Positions 55,817-62,938 of a stretch of DNA of 64,000 nt are shown in pieces. The notes under the pieces are model-generated. The model was not told the origin of the DNA. It saw only the letters and a list, made by a program, of their open reading frames with translations, and made no database searches. The DNA is from JANQIO01 sp043513815 (GTDB lineage: Bacteria; Pseudomonadota; Gammaproteobacteria; Pseudomonadales; Halieaceae). Position 1 is the stretch's first letter. Each line of letters begins with the position of its first letter. The stretch spans positions 1,178,001 through 1,242,000 of the forward strand of contig CP121313.1 of the NCBI GenBank assembly GCA_043513815.1, given 5' to 3'. Both the position numbers and the translations under genes were made by a program.

Positions 55817-56722
55817 CGCAAGCCGCCATGGCTGCGTATGCGCCTGGAGCGCAGCGAGAAGTTCGGTGCGGTCATGGATACTGTGCATACCCACCGCCTG
55901 GCCACAGTCTGTGAGGAAAGCCACTGCCCCAACATCGGTGAGTGCTGGAGTAACGGTACCGCCACCATCATGCTGATGGGCGCGGTCTGCACCCGCGCCT
56001 GCCGGTTCTGTGCGGTCGACACCGGCAACCCCAGGGGTTGGCTGGACGCGGAAGAACCCGCCAATGCGGCACGCTCGGTGGAGTTGATGAACCTGCGCTA
56101 TGTGGTGCTGACCTCTGTGGACCGGGATGACCTGGATGACGGCGGCGCGGCGCATTACGCGGCCTGCGTCAGAGCCATCCGTGAGCGCAATCCGAGCACG
56201 GCGGTCGAGGCCCTGACGCCGGATTTCTCCGGCAGCGAGAGTGCGGTGGATACCGTGGTCAACTCAGGCCTGCAGGTGTTCGCCCAGAATCTTGAAACCG
56301 TGGAACGCCTTACCCACCGAGTGCGCGACCCGCGAGCGGGCTACCAGCAGACCCTGGACGTGTTGGCCCACGGCAAACGCAGCAATCCGGAGGTGCTGAC
56401 CAAGTCCAGCCTCATGCTGGGCCTGGGCGAGAGCGAAGAAGAAGTGCTGCAGGCCATGCGCGACCTGCGCGCCCATCAGGTGGATATTCTTACCCTGGGC
56501 CAGTACCTGCGCCCGACGCCCAACCACCTGCCGGTGGAGGAATGGGTCACACCAGAGAAGTTTGCCTGGTACCGGGAGCAGGGTCTTGAGCTGGGCTTTA
56601 CGGAAGTGGCCTCTGGCCCGCTGGTGCGTTCCAGTTACCGCGCCGACCGTATCCTCGAGCAGAACAATCTTGGGCTGCCGGTCGACAGCGACCGCATCGC
56701 CGCGGTAAACGTCGACCCCTAA
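55742..56722 (+). CDS. lipA: Lipoyl synthase
   Basis: Radical-SAM enzyme that inserts two sulfurs into octanoyl-carrier domains. Seen: auxiliary cluster C57-x4-C62-x5-C68 (CEESHCPNIGEC), radical-SAM C83-x3-C87-x2-C90 (CTRACRFC), and C-terminal RSSYRAD. From PPWLRMRL to the stop the protein is normal. The annotated frame starts at a TTG without ribosome site; ATG 55775 is an alternative. The usual N-terminal segment lies one frame away (55699-55816), so the start here is truncated in this reading. LipA is normally essential for lipoic acid synthesis, so a sequence error is likely. Confidence 0.9.
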   Translation: MRPNRAFPPSRMASRPMPTARIASQRKPPWLRMRLERSEKFGAVMDTVHTHRLATVCEESHCPNIGECWSNGTATIMLMGAVCTRACRFCAVDTGNPRGWLDAEEPANAARSVELMNLRYVVLTSVDRDDLDDGGAAHYAACVRAIRERNPSTAVEALTPDFSGSESAVDTVVNSGLQVFAQNLETVERLTHRVRDPRAGYQQTLDVLAHGKRSNPEVLTKSSLMLGLGESEEEVLQAMRDLRAHQVDILTLGQYLRPTPNHLPVEEWVTPEKFAWYREQGLELGFTEVASGPLVRSSYRADRILEQNNLGLPVDSDRIAAVNVDP

Positions 56723-56732
56723 GCCGTTTCCC

Positions 56733-57029
56733 TCAGAGGAACTTGATGCGTCCCTGCAGCGCCTCCTGATCGAGGCTGCTGTCTGTCAGGTTGCCATCCG
56801 TGCGGCCGATCACTACGCCGACACCGGATATGGGTGCCAGGGCATCGATCTGGAAACGCCCATCGGTGCCGCGGATAAAGCAGTCCTCGTCAAAATAGAC
56901 GACGTTGTGCTCGTCGATCTCATCGAATATCACGCTGTCCTGGGCGATCAGCGCCTTGATGTCGTCCTCGCGCCCCAGCTCAGTGGTCTCCAGCTGCTGT
57001 TCCTGGCCGTGAATGATGATGGCTTTCAT
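56733..57029 (-). CDS. Small acidic protein of unknown function
   Basis: 98 residues from the ATG with AAGGAGG nine bases upstream. Sequence runs MKAIIIHGQEQQLETTELGR, then DDIKALIAQDSVIFDEIDEH and FDEDCFIRGTDGRFQIDALA; acidic, soluble, with a single cysteine. The beginning slightly resembles DUF3846-type small proteins, but I would not assign it. It ends ten bases from the lipA stop, convergent. Confidence 0.68.
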   Translation of the reverse strand: MKAIIIHGQEQQLETTELGREDDIKALIAQDSVIFDEIDEHNVVYFDEDCFIRGTDGRFQIDALAPISGVGVVIGRTDGNLTDSSLDQEALQGRIKFL

Positions 57030-57086
57030 GGCTGATTCCTCCTTGGGATTCCAGCCATTGTAGCGCAGCTGAGTTCGCCCGGACCG

Positions 57087-57701
57087 CTACTCAACGGCGC
57101 GCTCGACGGCGCGCAGGAACGCCGGCCGGGCACTGTTCCGTTCGAGGTAGGCGGCCAGCGTCGGGTAGGGGTCCAGCAATCCCAGCCGTTGGGCCATGGA
57201 CACCATATAGGTGACGCCGAAGTCGGCCCCGGTGATCCGGTCGCCCAGAATGAACGGGTTGTCGCCGAGCTGTTTCGCTATATGGTCGAAATGCAGTTTC
57301 ACCTCCGGGTCCGCGAAGCCGTTCAGCAGGGGCTGTTCGCCGCCGGCGCGCATGGACAGCAGCTTCAGCAGCAGTGGCACAAAAACCGAACCCTCCGGGT
57401 AGTGCAGCCACTGGGTATACTCCGCCCACGCGGCCTCGCCGTCATCCGGTCCGAAACCACTGTCACTGTCGTACTTGTGCAACAGGTAGGCGGTAATCGC
57501 ACCGGACTCTGACAGCACAATGCCATCGTCCTCGATGACAGGCGACTTGCCCAGAGGGTGCACCTGCTTGAGCTCCGGCGGTGCCCGCATGGTGTCCGGG
57601 TTGCGGTGGTATTCAACCAGCTCGTAGTCCAGCCCGAGCTCTTCCAGCAGCCAGACGGTGAAGATTGATCGGCCAATCCGCAAGTGGTGAATGGTCAGCA
57701 T
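57087..57701 (-). CDS. Glutathione S-transferase family protein
   Basis: 204 residues starting MLTIHHLRIGRSIFTVW; longer readings run antisense through the upstream gene. Thioredoxin-like N-terminal domain (LLEELGLDYELVEYHRN, HPLGKSPVIEDDG, LSESGAITAYLLHKY, with the glutathione-gamma-glutamyl E/S pair in SESGAI), then an all-helical C-terminal domain with GDRITGADFGVTYM. Conjugation or peroxidase activity on an unknown substrate. It stands 16 bases after the amidohydrolase gene and may be cotranscribed. Confidence 0.88.
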   Translation of the reverse strand: MLTIHHLRIGRSIFTVWLLEELGLDYELVEYHRNPDTMRAPPELKQVHPLGKSPVIEDDGIVLSESGAITAYLLHKYDSDSGFGPDDGEAAWAEYTQWLHYPEGSVFVPLLLKLLSMRAGGEQPLLNGFADPEVKLHFDHIAKQLGDNPFILGDRITGADFGVTYMVSMAQRLGLLDPYPTLAAYLERNSARPAFLRAVERAVE

Positions 57702-57717
57702 GTCGGCTGTCTCCCGG

Positions 57718-58584
57718 TCAGAGTTTGAATACACGCTGCGCGTTGTCGCGCAGGAATTTGGGCCATACCGAATCCTTGAATCCCACCCCTGGGAGGTCAC
57801 GAAAAATGCGCTCCAGGGACAGGCCCATGGGATAGTAGCCGGCATAGATGATCTTGTCGGCGCCCCGTGTATTAGCGTAGTCGATGATGGCCTGAGGGTA
57901 ATACTTTGGTGCAAAAGCGCTGGTGGAATAGTAAAGGTTCGGGTATTTCAGCATCAGCTTGCAGGCCAGGTCGGCCCAGGGCTCACCGCCGTGGCGCATG
58001 ACTACTGTCAGCTCCGGGAAAAACCAGCACACCTCATCCAGGTGCTCGACCTTCTGGGGCTCCATGGGCAGCCGCGGTCCCGGCACGCCGACGCACAGAC
58101 ACACCGGCAGGTCGAGGTCGACGCAGGCGGCATAAATCGGGTACCAGCGTTTGTCGTTGATCGGTACCTGGGGCACAAGTCCTGAAGGGAACCCGGTGAT
58201 GGCCTTGATATCGAAACTGTCCTTCAGCGCGCGTATCTTGCGCACTTCTTCCATGCCCAGGTTGGGGTTGGCTTCGTAGCTGGCGCAGAATCGGTCCGGG
58301 TGCTCCCGCAGCGCGCGCTCGTGAATGCGCTCGGGGTCACCGCTGATTCCGATCATGGCCTTGTCTATGCCGAACCGATCCATCTGCTCCAGAGTGTAGG
58401 CGAGGCCGTCCTCGACGTCTTTCAGGTCCGGCACATTGAACATGTACTGGGCTGGCATGCTGAACATTTCGCGACTCTCCGCGTCCAGCAACAGCGGTTT
58501 CATGTAGTCGTACCAGTGATCGCGTTCGGCACTGGGAATGCCGAGCATGGTGTCGATAATGGCGATGTCAGGGGGCAATGACAT
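57718..58584 (-). CDS. Amidohydrolase-2 family TIM-barrel protein
   Basis: 288 residues. Lacks the standard H-x-H near the N terminus (IIDTMLGIPSAERDHW stands there), but has the downstream landmarks: RFCASYEANPNLGMEEV, PVCLCVGVPGPRLPM, TVVMRHGGEPWADLACK, KIIYAGYYPMGLSLERIF, and NAQRVFKL at the end. The family includes ACMSD and resorcylate decarboxylase-type enzymes. Loss of the first metal ligand pair makes a decarboxylase or hydrolase call uncertain. Followed by the GST gene. Confidence 0.82.
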   Translation of the reverse strand: MSLPPDIAIIDTMLGIPSAERDHWYDYMKPLLLDAESREMFSMPAQYMFNVPDLKDVEDGLAYTLEQMDRFGIDKAMIGISGDPERIHERALREHPDRFCASYEANPNLGMEEVRKIRALKDSFDIKAITGFPSGLVPQVPINDKRWYPIYAACVDLDLPVCLCVGVPGPRLPMEPQKVEHLDEVCWFFPELTVVMRHGGEPWADLACKLMLKYPNLYYSTSAFAPKYYPQAIIDYANTRGADKIIYAGYYPMGLSLERIFRDLPGVGFKDSVWPKFLRDNAQRVFKL

Positions 58585-58698
58585 GGATAATCTCCGGAAT
58601 TCGACGGATTAGTAACACAAACCCGGGTCCACCTGGCAGGGAGTAAGTGAAATGTCTCGCCAATGGACTATTATCCTGCACGATCAGGAGGAGCTTGT

Positions 58699-59634
58699 AT
58701 GTTGAGAATTCTAGCAGCGCTGGTACTGGCAGTGAGCGTTGGCAACGCGCTAGCCGCCCCACCACTGGTCATTGCCCACCGGGGCGCCAGTGGCTATTTG
58801 CCGGAGCACACCCTGCCGGCGGTGGCCATGGCCTACGCCCAGGGCGCAGACTATATCGAGCAGGACGTGGTGCTCACCAAAGACGATGTGCCGATCGTGC
58901 TGCACGACCTGACCCTGGACGCGACCACCAATGTTGCAGAACAATTCCCGGATCGCGCCCGCGCCGACGGCAAGTTTTACGCTATCGATTTCACACTGGA
59001 GGAGATTCGACGTTTGCGCGTCGGGGAGCGCACCAGCAATGGGTTGCCGCAGTTCGAAGGACGCTTCCCTGCCGGGGTGCATGTTCTTCGGGTACCCACG
59101 CTGGCGGAGCAAATCGAGTTGATCCAGGGCCTCAACCAGAGCACTGGGGGTGATGTGGGCATCTACGTGGAGCTGAAGGATCCTGAGTTCCACGCGGCGG
59201 CGGGTCGCAGCTTTCCGGCCTCAGTGCTGCAGATTCTCTATGCCTACGGCTACCGGGGGGCCGATGACAAGGTGTTCCTGCAGTGCTTTGATGCGGGCAC
59301 CTTGCGCTTTCTTAACGACCATACCGAGATACGGCTGGTGCAGTTGATCGAAGACAAGGCGCTGACCGCTGAGCGTGCCAACGACATTGCCACCTACGCC
59401 CAGGGTGTCGGGCCCTGGATTGGTTTTCTGACCGACCGCCCTGAGTTCGTGGTCGCCGCCCAGGAGTCCGGCCTCGTTGTGCACCCATTCACCTTCCGCG
59501 CCGACGCCTTGCCGCGCGGCGTCAACAGCTACCGGGCATTGCTGGACCGTTTTGTCCGCACTATGGAGGTGGATGGTGTGTTTACGGATCATCCGGACCT
59601 GACCCGCCGATATGTGGATGCGATGAGCCGCTGA
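58699..59634 (+). CDS. Periplasmic glycerophosphodiester phosphodiesterase
   Basis: 311 residues from the ATG after GGAGGAG (MLRILAALVLAVSVGNALAA signal). Landmarks of GlpQ-type GDPDs: VIAHRGASGYLPEHTLPA with His27-Arg28, DYIEQDVVLTKDD (E-x-D metal pair), VLHDLTLDATTNVAE, and YVELKDPE. It hydrolyses glycerophosphodiesters to glycerol-3-phosphate and an alcohol. The last bases before the stop are the first copy of a 24-bp tandem array. A 17-codon frame overlaps its start, probably by chance. Confidence 0.9.
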   Translation: MLRILAALVLAVSVGNALAAPPLVIAHRGASGYLPEHTLPAVAMAYAQGADYIEQDVVLTKDDVPIVLHDLTLDATTNVAEQFPDRARADGKFYAIDFTLEEIRRLRVGERTSNGLPQFEGRFPAGVHVLRVPTLAEQIELIQGLNQSTGGDVGIYVELKDPEFHAAAGRSFPASVLQILYAYGYRGADDKVFLQCFDAGTLRFLNDHTEIRLVQLIEDKALTAERANDIATYAQGVGPWIGFLTDRPEFVVAAQESGLVVHPFTFRADALPRGVNSYRALLDRFVRTMEVDGVFTDHPDLTRRYVDAMSR

Positions 59635-59747
59635 GGGCTCTTTGTGGTAAACCGCTGAGGGCTCTTTATGGCGAACCGCTGAGGGCTCTTTATGGCGAAC
59701 CGCTGAGGGCTCTTTGTGGTAAACCGCTGAAGGCTCTTGGTGCTATG
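59628..59747. repeat. 24-bp tandem array starting inside the glpQ-like stop region
   Basis: Five copies beginning at 59628, 59652, 59676, 59700 and 59724, each CCGCTGAGGGCTCTTT followed by GTGGTAAA (copies 1 and 4) or ATGGCGAA (2 and 3); copy 5 is diverged. The first copy includes the TGA stop of the phosphodiesterase. The variant order 1-2-2-1 is symmetrical. No spacer structure, so not a CRISPR array. Confidence 0.88.
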
Positions 59748-59770
59748 CTTGCGGCTTGAGGAGGGGAGCG

Positions 59771-60340
59771 ATGGCAAAGGACTATTCCGAGGCCGGTTTC
59801 AGCAAGTTTATGCGCCAGTCGGTGGTGTCGGGGCTGATCAAGCCCGCCACTCTGCGAGCACGCAAGCTGGCGGCAGAACAGCTGATGGTGGAGCTGAAAT
59901 CTCACGAGCGCCAGGACCTTCGGCTGCTGGATCTTGACGAGCTTAGCGCGCGTTTCCACAAGCTGGAAGGCTCCAGCATTCGCCCGGAAAGCATGGACGT
60001 ATACAAGTCCCGGTTCGGCGATGCCCTGCGCGATTTCATCGCCTGGACGGATGACCCCAAGAGCTTCGCGCCGACCGAGACCGAACAAAAGGCCCTGCGT
60101 GAACAGCTGGACAGCGAACCCGAGGGTCACAAGCGGGCCCGTGAGGAGCTGGCGCTGAATCCGCCCCGTAACCCCCACCAGCTTTTCCCGGTGCCGATCC
60201 GTGAAGACCTGGTGGTCTACATACAAAACGTGCCCCTGGACCTGACCACCCGGGAGGCCGACAAAATAGCCGCCGTCATTCGCGCCCTGGCGGTGCCCGC
60301 TGACATTCCTGACAGCGACGACGCTGAGGGCGCGCCGTGA
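59771..60340 (+). CDS. Conserved-looking soluble protein of unknown function
   Basis: 189 residues starting at the ATG after GAGGGGAG. Helical and charged: SEAGFSKFMRQSVVSGLIKP, then SARFHKLEGSSIRPESMDVYK, GDALRDFIAWTDDPKSFAPT and DLVVYIQNVPLDLTTREADK. The middle region looks like an integrase/SAM-like helical bundle, but no recombinase catalytic residues exist. Overlaps the next gene by four bases (GTGA), so the two proteins are probably made together. Confidence 0.7.
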   Translation: MAKDYSEAGFSKFMRQSVVSGLIKPATLRARKLAAEQLMVELKSHERQDLRLLDLDELSARFHKLEGSSIRPESMDVYKSRFGDALRDFIAWTDDPKSFAPTETEQKALREQLDSEPEGHKRAREELALNPPRNPHQLFPVPIREDLVVYIQNVPLDLTTREADKIAAVIRALAVPADIPDSDDAEGAP

Positions 60341-60927
60341 GCCGCTTTGCACTCGTTGCGCCGATGCTGGTGTTCGGCTTTGCCGGCATCTATTTCCTGG
60401 TGCTCTTCCTGCAGCCGGGGAACGAGAACAGAGTCTACGATAACCTTGTGCCGGAGCTGATCGGCTTCTGCCTGGAAGGCTTCTTCCTGATTGGGCTGTT
60501 TTCCTGGATTCAGGCCCGCCGTGAGCGCGAGCGCAAGGAGGACCTGCGCCTGAGCCTGCGCGGTGCCCTGCGGGAAATCCTCAGCTATCTGGATATCGGC
60601 CTGCTGGGCGATACCGCTGAGCCGGCCTCTTCACGGGCGATCGAAGAAGATTCCAAGCTGGTGGCCCAGATGATCATGAAGCTCGCCGACCACCGCCTCG
60701 ACGTTGACGCCATGGCGCGCATCAAAAAGGTGGCGCAGCGCAACCTGACCACTATCCACGACCTGATCCCGGTGGCCGCCCAGCTCAGCGCCGAACATAT
60801 TCGCTGGTGGCTGGCGATTACCGACAGCGTGCGCCAGCTGGCAGAGGCCACTGACAGCTCGGCAGTCGCTGCCAGCCTGCATCGCTTTCTCGCCAACCTG
60901 GGTGAATTCGACGAGCTGGAGCTTTGA
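60337..60927 (+). CDS. Membrane protein of unknown function
   Basis: 196 residues from the GTG start that overlaps the upstream stop. Two hydrophobic helices (about 7-27 and 41-58), then a charged RRERERKEDLRLSLRG segment and a long soluble helical domain (HIRWWLAITDSVRQ). No family recognised. Its partner upstream is soluble; the pair may form a membrane-attached complex. The next gene starts 51 bases later. Confidence 0.68.
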   Translation: MSRFALVAPMLVFGFAGIYFLVLFLQPGNENRVYDNLVPELIGFCLEGFFLIGLFSWIQARRERERKEDLRLSLRGALREILSYLDIGLLGDTAEPASSRAIEEDSKLVAQMIMKLADHRLDVDAMARIKKVAQRNLTTIHDLIPVAAQLSAEHIRWWLAITDSVRQLAEATDSSAVAASLHRFLANLGEFDELEL

Positions 60928-60977
60928 GCGGCGCAGCTTGTCCTGCGTCAATGCGACCGGGGCCAGGGCTGCTTACC

Positions 60978-61739
60978 ATGTCCCGCGTTATGGCTCGAAT
61001 CTCGACTCTGTGTTGCCTGCTAATTCTGCTCCCGCTTCCCGCTTTTGCACAGGAGGCGAGAGCGCTGGTGGAAGGCGCGATCGATCTTACCCGCGGTACC
61101 ACCTCCTACGCGGAAATGAGCATGCAGATTCACCGGCCGGAGTGGCAGCGTAACTCCAGCCTGGTGGCCTGGACCCGGGGTCGTGAAGACGCCCTGATTC
61201 GCTTCACCGCGCCCGCCAAGGACGCCGGCAATGCCACACTCAAGGATGACGAGAAGATGTGGACTTTTACGCCGCGCCTGAACCGGGTGATTCGACTGCC
61301 CTACAGTCTGATGTCCCAGAGCTGGGCGGGTTCTGATTTCTCCTACAACGACCTGTCCCGCACTGACTCATTGCTGCACGACTACCGGCTCACCCTGTTG
61401 GACGCCGAGCAGGTAGACGGACACACCGTGTATACCATCGAGGCAGTGCCCCACGACGATGCCCCGGTGGTGTGGGGGCGAGAGGTGCTGGTGCTGCGCG
61501 ACGACTATGTGCTGCTTTCCCACACCTTTCACGACCAGGATGACCTGCCCCTCAAACGTCTCGAAGCGATGGAGATTGGCGAGATGGGTGGCCGGCTATT
61601 CGCCACCCGCATGCGCATGGTCAAGCTGGACGAGCCCGACCACTGGACCGAGGTGAACTACGACGAGGTGCAGTTTGACGTGGAATTGCGCGATGGCCTG
61701 TTTACCGTTTACACCCTGCGCAGCGGAGCCGGCGGGTGA
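60978..61739 (+). CDS. Exported LolA-like outer-membrane lipoprotein-sorting protein
   Basis: 253 residues from the ATG at 60978 (or 249 from 60990: MARISTLCCLLILLPLPAFA signal). The mature chain is beta-rich: YAEMSMQIHRPEWQRNSSL, FTAPAKDAGNATLKDDEKMW, SWAGSDFSYNDLSRTD, which follows the pattern of exported proteins that accompany MacB/LolC-type permeases in lipoprotein-sorting or lipid-carrier clusters. It overlaps the first permease gene by four bases, so they act together in the same system (inferred). Confidence 0.8.
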   Translation: MSRVMARISTLCCLLILLPLPAFAQEARALVEGAIDLTRGTTSYAEMSMQIHRPEWQRNSSLVAWTRGREDALIRFTAPAKDAGNATLKDDEKMWTFTPRLNRVIRLPYSLMSQSWAGSDFSYNDLSRTDSLLHDYRLTLLDAEQVDGHTVYTIEAVPHDDAPVVWGREVLVLRDDYVLLSHTFHDQDDLPLKRLEAMEIGEMGGRLFATRMRMVKLDEPDHWTEVNYDEVQFDVELRDGLFTVYTLRSGAGG

Positions 61740-62938
61740 TTGCCTGGCGCAACCTGTGGCGCAACCGGCGCCGCACCTTGTTCACCGCCGGCAGTATCGC
61801 CTTCGCCTGCCTGCTGTTGATGTTCAGTCGCAGCCTGCAGCTGGGCAGCTACACCGGCATGATCGATGCCGCCACCGAACTATTTACCGGCCACGCGCAG
61901 GTCCAGCATGGGGATTTTCTCGATGACCCGCGTCTGCGTTACCGAATCAGCAATGCCGCGGGCCTGACGGAGCAGGTGGCTTCCCTGCCGGGAGTGGCAG
62001 GAGTGGCGCCGCGGGGGCAGGCGTTTGCGCTGTTGTCACTTGATGAGCGCAGTTTTGGTGCCCAGGTCATGGGGGTAGTGCCGGCGGCCGAGCAGGCCAT
62101 TTCGACACTGCCCACATCGCTGGTGGCAGGTCGCTACCTGACCTCCGGCGAAGAGGCCTACATCGGCAGCACTTTGGCCCGCAACCTGGGGGCGCAGACC
62201 GGTGACGAACTGGTGGTGCTGGGTACCGGTCCCGAGGGCGGTGTCGCCGCACTGGCAGTGACGGTGGTGGGCATCTTCGAGACTGGCCAGGCTGAACTCG
62301 ACCGGGGCCTGGTACAGGTACCACTGAAAGCCTTTCAGCAGGCGTTCTATCTCGAGGACCAGGTGCACCAGCTCGCGCTGGTTGTGGATGACCTGTCCAG
62401 GCTGGACAAGGTGGCGGCAAGCGTTGAGGCGCTGCTGCCGCCCGAGCTTGCATTTCGCCGCTGGCAGCAGCTCATGCCTGACGTGGTCCAGGCTATAGCC
62501 CTGGACCGTGCCAGCAACCGCTTGTTCTACGGCATCCTCACCCTGGTTGTGCTGTTCTCTATCGTCAACACCTTCATCATGACCGTGTTTGAGCGCACCC
62601 GTGAATTCGGCATGTTGCTGGCCATTGGTATGCGCCCCTGGCGCCTGATCGGCATGCTACAGCTGGAAGCCCTGTGGCTGGCGGCACTGGGTAGCGCCAT
62701 TGCCTGCCTGCTAGCCATACCCATGCTGGCCTGGTTGTCGCAGGTGGGTATTCCCATGGCCGGCATGGAAGACCTGATGGGTGGGTTTGCCTTCCCCAGC
62801 CACCTTAAGGCCGACATATCGCTGGTTCAGATGGGCGTCATTCCGCTGGTGTTTGTGGTGGGTTGCCAGATCTCGGCGTTGTTACCGGCCCTGCGCCTGC
62901 GCAGACTGGACCCGGTGGAGGCCCTGCGTGCGGACTAG
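61736..62938 (+). CDS. ABC transporter permease, LolC/MacB-like
   Basis: 400 residues from the GTG that overlaps the LolA-like stop. N-terminal membrane helix (FTAGSIAFACLLLMFSRSL), a large periplasmic domain with the MacB-core pattern (MIDAATELFTGHAQVQHGDF), and three C-terminal helices, the middle one with TVFERTREFGMLLAIGMRPW, the permease-ATPase coupling motif. No ATPase gene lies before the window edge; it may come after the second permease. Lipoprotein or lipid transfer is the likely task. Confidence 0.88.
   Translation: MIAWRNLWRNRRRTLFTAGSIAFACLLLMFSRSLQLGSYTGMIDAATELFTGHAQVQHGDFLDDPRLRYRISNAAGLTEQVASLPGVAGVAPRGQAFALLSLDERSFGAQVMGVVPAAEQAISTLPTSLVAGRYLTSGEEAYIGSTLARNLGAQTGDELVVLGTGPEGGVAALAVTVVGIFETGQAELDRGLVQVPLKAFQQAFYLEDQVHQLALVVDDLSRLDKVAASVEALLPPELAFRRWQQLMPDVVQAIALDRASNRLFYGILTLVVLFSIVNTFIMTVFERTREFGMLLAIGMRPWRLIGMLQLEALWLAALGSAIACLLAIPMLAWLSQVGIPMAGMEDLMGGFAFPSHLKADISLVQMGVIPLVFVVGCQISALLPALRLRRLDPVEALRAD

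Noticed and set aside
58652..58705. A 17-codon frame overlapping the start of the phosphodiesterase gene
   Set aside because: Too short, no conserved feature; the phosphodiesterase has its own strong ribosome site.
59589..59777. A minus-strand frame with repeated KSPQRFAI-type units
   Set aside because: It is only the translation of the 24-bp tandem array and has no ribosome site.
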